Below are positions 21,590 to 64,000 of a stretch of 64,000 nt of DNA, in pieces; position 1 is the stretch's first letter; every line of letters starts with the position of its first letter. Origin of the DNA: Glandiceps talaboti (taxonomy: Eukaryota; Hemichordata; Enteropneusta; Spengelidae); NCBI RefSeq assembly GCF_964340395.1, contig NC_135561.1:434501-498500 (forward strand), in the 5' to 3' direction. The notes under the pieces are model-generated. The model was not told where the DNA came from and made no database searches. It was given only the letters and a program-made list of their open reading frames with translations. Both the position numbers and the translations under genes were made by a program.

Positions 21590-22010
21590 ATTGGGTATGT
21601 GCCGCCCTTTGGGGTAGGGTTTTTCGCTCTTTGGTCTGACATGGGTACTGTCTTTTGAGAGCTAATGAGTCTAAAATGGGGTCCACATTTCACAATTTTT
21701 TATTTTGTTTGGTCTAAAATGGGGTCCTGGAAGGAGCTCCTTAATAAATTCTGGACGAGTTCAGGATTCCCCCCTTCTAATTCACTGGTTGAGATAGCAT
21801 GCACACCCCCCCTGAAACGCTTGGTTCTAGATATCACCCCATAATGCATTGTTACGGTACCTGCGCATGCGCAAAATTGCATCCTTCGTTCAACCATGCA
21901 TTCAACATTGGTCTAAAACGGGGTATTGGTTTTGGGTCAAAATTGGTCTAAAATGGGGTCTGGGGTTGACAGCATTGGCCACACACCCCTACCAGATCTG
22001 GCCAGGGGTA
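21590..22010. repeat. Dispersed repeat with GGTCTAAAATGGGGTC words
   Basis: The word TCTAAAATGGGGTC occurs several times, along with CACACCCCCCCTGAAACGCTTGG and ATTGGCCACACACCCC. The same words appear near 27950-28240 in a CAND1 intron (CACCCCCTGAAATGCTTG, GGATTGGCCACACCCC), so both loci carry one repeat family. Confidence 0.7.
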
Positions 22011-22116
22011 CCCCAACATATGCAACTCCAAATTTTAGAAATGTTCTGCCTGCAGATAAAAGGAAAGTTTATGTCTAACACATATCTGATGAAGTGTGAT
22101 TCATGTCTATGGTTAT

Positions 22117-22158
22117 CCATAGACCCTCCACCCATATGTATTGGTGGAGGGTCTATGG
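22117..22158. repeat. 16-bp hairpin
   Basis: CCATAGACCCTCCACC and its reverse complement around a 10-nt loop. Intergenic; purpose unknown. Confidence 0.9.
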
Positions 22159-22159
22159 G

Positions 22160-23635
22160 TTATCTATGGACTTACAAATGTTTATATTTAGTTACACCGA
22201 GTCAATTTCTTTGGAGTACACCATTTTTTTATTTAACCTTTTTCATTGGTTGTTGACCAAGTACATTATTTCACTCAAGAAGAGAGTCCACTACATCTAG
22301 TATTTTGCAAAATTGTGATGTCATATACAAAATCTGTCAACTGTAACAAATTTTACTAACGTGCAAACTTATCATCCTGTTCACACTTTTGAATACAATA
22401 TAAGCCATAAAACCTGGAACAGACTATCATCTAGCCTGATAACAATCATACAATCTGTCACAACAACAATGTATGCACAATTGTTACAGTTTGATCCTTT
22501 TTAAGGGTGTGAATCACACAAAGGAAATGTAGCAATGTTGGTACGAATTTTATGCCAGATAGTGAAATGAAGCAATGTTCATAAGATTTTTGTTATGCCA
22601 GACATAATACTCTGTTTCAGGTATCATATAAAATGTATCCGCCATCAATGATGTACTTTTGTCATACATATTTCCTATTGTGGGTAGATAGGTATACATC
22701 ATACTCCTGATAACATTGCTATTTAGCAAAAGGACGAGATTGTTTGAAACAAAGAGAGGACACTTCAGACAATTTTAAAAGTAAATTTTGCTGAAGACTT
22801 TTGTGTGAATCTGATAATTACACTCTAACTAATTTACTTTGTGTGTTGCTCATTTCTACTCTATCAGAAATGTTGTTTTACTTATGCTAGGGGGTCAGAT
22901 CAGTTGCCAGGTGTCATTGTTTTTTACTTATCTATGCTACTAGAAATGTTATTTTACTTATGCTAGGGGGTCAGATCACAGATGCCAGGTGTCAATGCTT
23001 TTACTCATCTATGCTACTAGAAATGTTGTTTTACTTATGCTGGGGGGGGGGGGGGAGGGTTCAGATCATATTGCATTATGGGATAGAACTCCCAGCACTG
23101 TGCCAAATATTTGCTATCTGTCAGTCACAACACTTTTGCAAATTTTTTCTAACTCTAAATTTTTTGTGCAAATTTGAGTGTCATGCTTTTCCTTCAAAAC
23201 TCACAAAATAGCTGTCGATCAGTAAATATATTCCTATTTTTGAGGCCAATATAGTTTTTAGCTTCTAAGAATTTTCAGGTTATGTAGTACATTTAATTTA
23301 AAGTGAAATTTCCCTACATTTCAGCATTATTTGTCACTACGTTTGCAAAAGACTGATTTCTTAGCAAACTGTGAGTTCTCAGTTTTTCACTATTCAGCTA
23401 AACTTGACACTATAATCACTACTGATGTCAAAAGACCGTTTTTCACTGACTGCTGACTGATTCCATAACTAACATACAGTTCAGCACCCTACACCAGCAG
23501 TCAATGAAAACAACAACAAAAAACTGTACAGTAAAAAGGGCAAAACTCAAAAAAGTTCAAAGTGTCTGAATGAAACATTACTATGCTAAAATTCTGCATT
23601 CTAGTATATTTTTTTGAATTGTCTAGAGCTCATAT
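22160..23635. other. Intergenic region and CAND1 3' UTR
   Basis: No coding exon seen. Near 22865-23060 a word around TTTTACTTATGCTAGGGGGTCAGATCA is present three times, the last with a G homopolymer. On the minus strand, sequence next to 23636 should be CAND1 3' UTR; no AATAAA was found close by, only ATTAAA near 23291-23296. Confidence 0.5.
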
Positions 23636-56216
<32,581 letters not shown>

Positions 56217-56508
56217 GTTAGCTTATTTTGAGCCAACTTGTCCTCGTGTTGTTTGTCTTTTACTCCGTTATCGCACGTTTAGTATTTTCTTCGCTTAAAC
56301 TGCATAAACACGCGTTGAAACGCAACCTCCGAATTTAGTTTTCACGTTGATCCACTGGGCTCGTGGATGAGCTGTCTGCGACTGCGCAATTACACTTTCG
56401 CGATGTATTGTGGGTGACAATCAAGCATTTGCCATGCTGGGGTAAGCCACAAGACTTATGACCCGAAGTTTGCTCGGTAAAATTTAACGTGGTTTGCTGG
56501 CATCAGCG
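56217..56508. promoter_or_regulatory. Divergent promoter between CAND1 and the coiled-coil gene
   Basis: 292 bp between the two start codons, facing away from each other. It is richer in CpG than the surroundings (GCGCAATTACACTTTCGCGA, TATCGCACGTTTAG, AACACGCGTTG) and has no TATA box at a sensible distance, as usual for housekeeping divergent promoters. Start sites cannot be fixed from sequence. Confidence 0.6.
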
Positions 56509-59500
56509 ATGAAAGACATTCATCTTCAGCTTCCCCGAAACCCGCAAGATCGTCCGGGATGGGTAAGTCGTTTGTTCGACCTATATCATTCCAAACTACA
56601 CTCGCGACATATTGGACGCCCAACAGTTTCATTGAAACTTATGCGTAGCATGATTGGGTGACGTTTGACAATACACGAGTTTCTTGCATGAAATCTAAGA
56701 CTTTCAGATAAGAATTGTGGATATGTTTCCGTTGTATGTTGTCACGAGTGTCTCCTGCAATGTGTTAGATTACTGTCATAGTTACATATTTCATAAAACG
56801 GGTGAATTTTGATGAAATTCTACTGGTATATTTATTTCCCTACACCAATGAAACGCCCCCTAGAGTTCAAAAATGGTGAGGATAGTGTGTTTATGCAAAT
56901 TTCACCATTTAATAATTCCCAAATTGTCAATATTTACATGCTTGTTATTGCAATCTGGATATGACTGACTTTGGTGTCATGATGACACTTGAAATGAAAG
57001 TTACATTGTTGCTTAACTGCTATGTTGTTTCACATTGATTTTCAGGTAGGAAACCATGATAAAATAGTATAAATTAAAATAAAAATAAATACCAATCCTC
57101 ATCCATATAGTCGCTTTAAGCAAGTTAAACTTCAACCGCCACAAAATGGGCATAAGACGGTTTTGAGTGGAGTTGACTGAGTTATATGCCAGTAGATTTA
57201 TTAATCAATAATTATATGCTGAACACAATCATCATAGATGCCTTGAATATATTGTGATAAGTGCAGATATTTACTCAGTGAATTACAAGTCTCTGACCTA
57301 CAGGTATTCTGACCTACAGGTATCATTACAATTTACACCTCTACTCCAGACTAGTGAAGTACATGTGGTTCTTGTTGACCATAAACCATTACCACATGTA
57401 CACAGTCTAGTATTTCTGATTTGCTTGACAAGCCCTGTAAGAGATACATGTATTATGCAACATGTGCACATTGTAAAATGTGAACAAACAAAATTTCCTT
57501 GTACAACAATCCTGTGCATGCTTTGCCAACCAGATGGTATTTAGCTTGGTAGCCTGTAGCTTCTTGTAATTAAAATAAAATGACAGACATGAATGGAGTC
57601 CCAGATGAGAGTATACTTGACTTGTTGATAGACAGTCATTCAGTGTAGATTTACATCATGAATGGAAACTCACTGGTATCTCTCATTTAGACTAAGGATT
57701 TGTTGGTGCAAGCATTCCAGTAAAGTTCATTTCATTAGCCAACAGTAAACTCTCATACTACTAATACTAGTACATGTACGTCCGATAGCTTAACAACTGA
57801 AAGCCATTTTCTCCGAGAATAAGACATAAATTTACATTTATATTTTGATTTTTAAAAAAAAAGATTTTTAAATCAAAATTGCCTACTACAACATGAAAAA
57901 TATGATATGATAATATACACAGGTGTCAAATTTCATCATAATGTAAACAAACTATAATTTAATGTTTTTATTGTCATGATGAATATTAAAGGGGACAAAC
58001 GCTGAAAATTTGGAGTCAATATCTTTATTTTTAACAAAGTTACAACAATATTTCTACAATAAAGAATTGGATGAAAAATAGCATATACAACAACCTTAAC
58101 TATCTGGTGAAAATCTAAGTATCAAATTGGAATTATAACGACATTGTAGGACAAGTGCTCGGCAATTTACTGTAAATATAGGACCAGGGATTGTACGGTC
58201 CTGGAAAACCCTGGACAACCCTGGAATTTCAAACCCTCCCTGGAAAACCCTGGAAAAATGCTCCATACCCCTGGAAAACCCTGGAAAATGATCGTGATTG
58301 ATTAATATTGATGATCGACATGTCTGTACTCGATCTACACATTCAAATGATTCACTACACTGAGTCTCATAAATGTAAAATCGCGAAAATATTTTAAAGT
58401 CTTTCGCCACCACAGTGAATCACGCTGATTAAACCCAGAGTCAACCGATCATTCCATGAGACACTTTGCCCACAGACCGTGCCTATGCGTAGTTGAATGG
58501 GCGCCGCTTTTTGTTTCGATCTTGCGTATTGCTACTCCAAGTCCAGTTGTCATTTCAGCGACATAATATTGTAACAGTCCCAGGGGTAACAGTAGAGCAA
58601 GATTATCGTAACATTGTAGCGAGTATCAAGCATCACCAGCCCGATCACCAACCACGATTAGAAATTGTTACAAGTTTGGGGCACGAGTCGACATAAGTAC
58701 AAGCTCACGCATTGCAATACTAGGGCCTAGCCTAGGGAAGTGCAGTTGAATTTCCGGGTTGTGGAAGTACGGTTTTGACTTTTATATCGTCGATAAATGG
58801 GTATTTGTTTTACATGTTCTAAAAGTCTACTTTCTTTTTTTATGTTTGTCAGTACAGTACAGTAACATTCCTAAATGGTCAAGTTGAGTTGAGAAATCGC
58901 GATGTTCCGCAACACGTGGCGTCCGTACATAAACATCGAGACACAAGGGATGAACGTATTCAGCTATTCATGGCGCGAAATTTCGTTACGTAAATGACGT
59001 TTTTATTCAAAATTTTGAAGAAAAAAAATTATTTTGGTGACCTCTAAATCTATTCACATCAAACCGTACAATAATGAGGACAAACTTTAGTTTTTAATTT
59101 GTTTTTTTCTGGATATGTCTGACTTAGACTGACGAATGTTGCGACTAAAATCTGACACGATCAATGCACCAGCTTGACGAAACAACTACTTTTGGGATAG
59201 GACAGAGGTTTCTCCGTTAGTCTTAGCGTGCAAACATGGTTTTGAAACCAACATCTTGCATAGTGTCGATTGTCTTTAAAATGTTTTGTGACATATTATG
59301 GGAACCCTTGTTAATTTCTTCTCGTCCACAACTAGATGTCATTCAAAAAATATACTTTGGTGCTCAACACCCCTGGAAAATGGCCAAAATCAATACAAAT
59401 ACCCCTGGAAAACTGACGAAAAACCCCTGGAAAGTCCTGGAATTTTGTTTTGCTCCAAGTGTACAAACCCTGTAGGACGCTTTTGGGTAAACCATCTGTT

Positions 59501-62500
59501 ATATTATCCTTGGCTATGCCTCGGATATTTACAGTAAATGGCCTCTGACTTGACGTATAATTATCAGTAATATATTTCTTTGTTTTGTTATTAGGTGGTG
59601 GTTGTTAATGATTCTCCTCCTTTTGATATCAATGTGTACATCGTCACCTGCAAAGAGTGTGCCAACATCAAGCCAAAACTTCAAAGTGAATTTGAAGAAA
59701 ACGCTCGCCTAAAGCAGTCTTTAGAGCGACTTCGACGGGAGGTGTCATTGGACGGTCCGACAAAGGATAAAAAGAATACAAAAGAAGAAGTAGCAGACAT
59801 AAAAGAGGAGGATGAGGAGGAGGAAGATGACATACAAATTGACTTCAAGAAAACAGTCAAGAAATTTGATCGCCTACAAACTGTATCTAATTCATTGCAC
59901 AAAAGTGTTGTCTCTCCCGACTGTAAAGAATATACCAATTTGAAGAAAGCTGTCAGTGTCGCCGTGGAAACTGGAAAGATGCTCCTCAACAAGGTTGAGA
60001 GATTGGAAAGTAAGATTTCTAATGCCGCAGCAGAAAGTGATCGACAGCAAGAAATGATGCGAGAAATGAGGGCAGAAATAACTGATCTCCAGTGCGAAAT
60101 AACGGAGCTGAAAAACTCCAATAGCGAAATAACCAAGGAGTTCAAACGAGAGAAGAAAGAAGCATTATCAGCTTTAGAGGAAACCAAAAACAGACATGCT
60201 GCTGCTCTGTACAAACAACTGAAAGAAATACAGTCACATACCAAAGACAAAGAACGACAGAATGCAATGTCTCGGGATAGATTACGCATACAGGTGGAGA
60301 AACTCAGTTTTATCACTAAGCAAGACAGGGAAAGGTTGTTCAACGTAATGAACAACCCTAGTATTGAGAGCTGTATAGCAAATATACTGGCTACTGCTGA
60401 GAAACAAATTCACAACCTTGCAGACCAGGTAAATGCAATAATGTTACAGAACGCCATGTCGCGCATGTGTGGTAGGTATACAAGGGGTCTTTGTATGAGT
60501 GCATGCAGTGCAGTGTGCCCTCTAAGGATAGCTAAATTTTGTTGTTGTGAGTCAAAATGAGAAAAACTGGGATTTCTTGTGAGTCATCACATAGTAAGAG
60601 ATAGGGGAACACCAAATTTTGGTGCGTCACTAGAAATTGTATGCATCAGTGGTGCAAAATTGGCCTAGAGGGCACACTGATGCAGTGTCCTCTGTGACTG
60701 TACCTTCATGAACATAGCTAGTGAAAGTGCAGCAGAAAACACTGCCAGCGCAAGTGCAAATACACCTGTGTACCCGCTTTGGCACTCAGAGAGGTTCTGC
60801 TATTAATCCCCAACAGGTGAGGCCCAGAGGGCACTACTACATTGGGTCCCATCTATCTGTCTCTCAGTCCATTACCACCTGTATCTCAAACATCCTTGGG
60901 CTAATTTAAACCAAACCTGGCACAAATGTCATATGCTATAGTGAGCATACATGTATGCATGTCTTTTTGTTTGTAAAAATTCACAAAACTTTGGAAATTA
61001 GATAGAGACCTAATTTGAGTTTCTACACCTACGTTATTTCTGATAAGCTTTCTAATGAGACTTTGACCTTGACCTCTACATGTATGTTCAAGGTCAAATA
61101 ACCAAAATTGTTCAAAGTGTATATGTTTACATCTCAAGCAAACCTGAGATATGCACATTACTTTGTTTCACAACCTTCATGATATTGGTTGAAAGGCAGC
61201 CATATTTGTTGTAAAAATTCACATTTTGCCCAAGTCTGGAAGCATAATAGATGGCAACCTCGTTTGAGTGTCTACACCCATAATATCGATATTTAGCTTT
61301 TGAGGAAAAAGGAGAAGAAATTCTTTGATCTTGTAAGATACGTCGTGATGTTTCGCCCTCACCGGCCTCCTCTCACACTGTGTTAGGGGTTGGCCGATGG
61401 TTGAGGGCGCCCTGTCACGGCGTACCTTACAGACTATGCATACAGCTGCACAAGTAGTACATTTACCTGCAGCTTATTTAATGGTGTTCAGGGCATACAA
61501 TATTTTGACAAGGTTTATGAAAGTCATTGTATCAAACAGTTTCAGAAAATAGTCCACTTGCAGCTGGTGTAGCTTTAACAAGTTGAAACTATGAGTATGA
61601 TATGTCTGTTTGAAAAAGCTAAGGTATAAAAATAGTAAAAAAACAAACTTCATGTCTTTTTTGTACTCAATCCCTACTGAAAAGTATAACAGTATGTCTG
61701 TATATATTCATCAGATTCGGTCCAAGGATGAGACAATACAACATTTTGTTCATGCTAAAAGGGCTGGTTCTAATAATAAGCTGATGGAAATTGAAAGTGG
61801 ATCACGCAAGAGTGGAATACTTTATCTTCGTACTCTTGGAACTCATGATCGAGCCACTTGGGTGCAGTGTTCCCACCCACCAAAAGATACAGACAATGCT
61901 GTAAGGAACAAAACTTTCCTGGACAGAGTGAAGAGTCTCCAAAGGGTAAATAACCATCTATTAACTAGAATGTACCATGGAAGTAAACTCTTAAACTTTT
62001 AATTTATTGTTACTTTGTTTAAGAAAACTCCAACCCCTTCTCAATTAAAATCAAGGAAAGAAATCAGGGGTCAGGAGTCATTGTATATCTCAAGAAGCTC
62101 TCAACACCAGCAACCGAGAGACATGACTTGGTGTTACTATCTCAAGAAGCTCTCAACACCAGTAACCGAGAGACATGACTTGGTGTGACTATCTCAAGAA
62201 GCTCTCAACACCAGTAACCGAGAGACATGACTTGGTGTTACTATCTCAAGAAGCTCTCAACACCAGTAACCGAGAGACATGTCTTAGTGTTACTATCTCA
62301 AGAAACTCTCAACACCAGTAACCGAGAGACATTTCTTGGTGTTACTATCTCAAGAAACTCTCCACACCAGTAACCGAGAGACATGACTTGGTGTTACTAT
62401 CTCAAGAAGCTCTCCACACCAATCCAAAGCAGATGCAATTTAGAAGTACAGAAATCTATTTTGAATTTGAAATTACAGTTCTGCTAAAATCTGAGTGGAC

Positions 62501-63218
62501 CTTGATTGATGACTCCTAAGTGCTTATTCCCTTCAGTATAAAACATTTCTCATGAATATACATTGTTCAACTATGAGTAATCATTTCTGCTGACTCCCAT
62601 GATGCAAAGATACCCTATAAAGGCACAAGATCAAATCTGAAATCACACATAATTGTAGGTGAATCTGAACCCGTAGAAAATGTCTGCAATTCGTGTAGTG
62701 GTATTCTCTTTTGAAAGAAATGGACTGGAAGAGATGTAAAGATTGAAAAGTAACAGAGAGCTTCCTGTGATAGTGATGATGACACATTTCAAGGCTTACA
62801 ATTACATGGTCAGAGTTGGAATGTTTTTGTCTGAAATAGTCTTTCATTTAGTCTTTCGGCATGTGATATCTTCAGTTGTACCCCATACAAAGGACAATTT
62901 GGTGTTGACGCTATCAAAACTTTATATCGTCTGTCATTATTTTTTACCCCATACAAAGGACAATTTGGTGTTGACGCTATCACAACTTATATCGTCTGTC
63001 ATTATTTTTTACCCCATACAAAGGACAATTTGGTGTTGACGCTATCACAACTTTATATCGTCTGTCATTTATTTATTTGTAGGCATGGCATGTGATATCT
63101 TCAAGTGCAACCCCTACACATGATGATTTGGTGTTGACACTATCACAACTTGTCAGAATGAATCCTACAGTTACAGCAAAAGCACTGAAAGAAGCTCGGC
63201 TACACACACTGATGAACA
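56509..63218 (+). CDS. Unrecognised coiled-coil protein, 5' part (continues past the window)
   Basis: Proposed exons: 1 56509-56562 (MKDIHLQLPRNPQDRPGW), 2 59595-60428, 3 60733-60816 (weak acceptor, optional), 4 61715-61945, 5 63083-63218 ending in phase 1. All earlier borders are phase 0, so exon 3 can be skipped without frameshift. Exon 2 encodes about 278 residues: VTCKECANIKPKLQSEF, an acidic run (EEDEEEEDDIQIDF) near residue 90, then heptad-like coiled coil from roughly 120 to 270. Exon 4 (IRSKDETIQHFVHAKRAG, GILYLRTLGTHDRATWVQC) and exon 5 (DDLVLTLSQLVRMNPTVTAK) look globular. I cannot name the family; a cytoskeletal or centrosomal role would be a guess from the coiled coil only. Confidence 0.7.
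57335..57415. repeat. Imperfect hairpin
   Basis: Arms around AGTACATGTGGTTC and GTAATGG..CCACATGTAC; part of intron 1 of the coiled-coil gene. Confidence 0.6.
57550..59590. other. Intron 1 of the coiled-coil gene
   Basis: No exon found. CCCTGGAAAA-type words cluster at 58198-58290 and again at 59370-59440, and TTTACTGTAAAT/TTTACAGTAAAT occurs near 58165 and 59530 in inverted fashion, so an inserted element of about 1.4 kb is possible. No transposase seen. Confidence 0.4.
60890..61440. repeat. Dispersed repeat and CGCCCTCA inverted repeat
   Basis: 60900-61270 is a reverse-orientation relative of the repeats at 11000-11400 and 24560-25420. 61360-61415 holds CGCCCTCACCGGCC and GGCCGATGGTTGAGGGCG as an imperfect hairpin. 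Confidence 0.6.
62075..62425. repeat. 52-bp minisatellite
   Basis: About 6.5 units of GAAGCTCTCAACACCAGTAA plus CCGAGAGACATGACTTGGTG. Lies in the intron between exons 4 and 5 of the coiled-coil gene. Confidence 0.95.
62858..63160. repeat. Array over the 3' splice site of coiled-coil exon 5
   Basis: Three upstream units of about 65 bp carry diverged exon 5 sequence (GGACAATTTGGTGTTGACGC, against GATGATTTGGTGTTGACAC in the exon) and upstream intron (ATCGTCTGTCATT). The first also has GGCATGTGATATCTTCA, the exon start. None of the decoys keeps the acceptor TTTGTAG of the real site (63082). Confidence 0.9.
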
Positions 63219-63965
63219 GTAAGGAAAATTTACACCACAGACTATTTCTTAAAATTTGTGTTTTTTACTTGCCAAAAGTCTTTAGAAGTCAATATTAAAA
63301 GTTAATTGTGTGTTTCAAATCAGGGGTATGTATATGTAATGATCTTTAATGTCTGGATATGGGGTTTGCGGACCAAGGTTGTACTTTAGGAGAGCCTGTA
63401 AGCCATACTAATGAGGTTCGCAAAACCCATATCCGGTCTGTAAAAGTGTTGTCATACACTCCATGTAGTGGCTTGGAAAACATCATTTTAATAAGGTAAT
63501 CACATAGAGTGGCAGTGAAATATTATTTTATTTGCAAAAACATAAAAATAGTGAAGAAATTAATAAAGCCAAATGACTGAGTGAATGGATATCGATGAGC
63601 ATGCCACTTGCCATATTTGGGCAAAGTGTGCCAGGGTGTGTGATATGTAAAATTATTGCCCAGGTTCGATGTGTGTGTTCTCCATTGAATTGCATTGAAA
63701 TTGATACAGGGTATTTTGGGTAATCTATGCAAATGCAGGGAATTCAAACTGTCATACACAGCTTCCTCACAAATGTCTAGTGTACATATTATTTTTCTTC
63801 CCCCAAAAATATGGGACTCTGGTTATTGTGTAAACTGTTTTTGAATGCTCAAAGATTGCAAATTTATAATTAAAAAAACTTTGAAATTATTCATGTTGTT
63901 GGTATTATATAGCATAAAAACCATGGAAACAGAACCTATGTACTTATGCAAGTACCCAAAAATAT
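63219..63965. other. Intron 5 of the coiled-coil gene, part
   Basis: No exon recognised. Two words around TATGGGGTTTGCGGACCAAGG and its near reverse complement (TTCGCAAAACCCATATCCGG) at 63356-63435 form an imperfect inverted repeat. Confidence 0.4.
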
Positions 63966-64000
63966 GATGTAGAGTACACGTCACAATTTCTTTTTGGCTG
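63966..64000. mobile_element. MITE copy 3, cut by the window edge
   Basis: GATGTAGAGTACACGTCACA and then TTTCTTTTTGGCTG match the left end of the 36295-36667 element. Only 35 bp are visible. Confidence 0.6.

Noticed and set aside
58096-58413. A 105-codon minus-strand frame with FPGFSRG words
   Set aside because: It lies in an intron, over repeated CCCTGGAAAA words that recur at 59370-59440; no splice context or domain supports a gene.

Overview
The window is animal nuclear DNA: AT-rich, intron-dense, with GT-AG introns of 0.3-10 kb, transposable elements, microsatellites and a very high load of tandem repeats. The CAND1 protein encoded here is close to the vertebrate form, and many minisatellites sit exactly on exon/intron boundaries. 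An invertebrate deuterostome, most probably amphioxus (Branchiostoma), fits best. The species is an inference; no marker in the window proves it.

Layout. (1) 451-20534, minus strand: nine exons that join in frame into a 562-residue extracellular-type protein with a Frizzled cysteine-rich domain, two FN3 domains, an unassigned segment and a duplicated cysteine motif at the C-terminus. Its 3.7 kb 48-bp minisatellite (5290-8950) repeats the 5' splice site of one FN3 exon about 76 times. (2) 11927-18733, plus strand, inside the large intron between the Frizzled exon and the first FN3 exon: a tyrosine-recombinase retrotransposon with split direct repeats (A1-ORFs-B1-A2-B2, Ngaro-like), apparently intact and young. 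(3) 20.5-23.6 kb: no gene seen, only repeat debris. (4) 23636-56216, minus strand: the complete coding region of CAND1, 36 exons whose phases all agree, giving 1,235 residues. (5) 56509 to beyond the right edge, plus strand: the 5' part of an unrecognised coiled-coil gene, divergent from CAND1 across a 292-bp intergenic stretch.

The most unusual property is a class of minisatellites whose unit contains a real gene boundary. I see this at 5' splice sites of five CAND1 exons (14, 20, 21, 24, 34) and of FN3 exon B, at 3' splice sites of FN3 exon A and of the coiled-coil gene, and at the stop codon of the Frizzled/FN3 gene. Repeated 5' splice sites keep intact GT donors; repeated 3' splice sites have lost their AG. 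Other intronic arrays carry splice-like motifs, a 79-bp hairpin with one inverted loop, or the amplified tail of a LINE.

CAND1 acts inside the cell on cullin-RING ligases, while the Frizzled/FN3 protein looks secreted or cell-surface, so there is no sign that the genes work in one pathway. What they share is how their introns change: local duplication of exon edges followed by tandem expansion.
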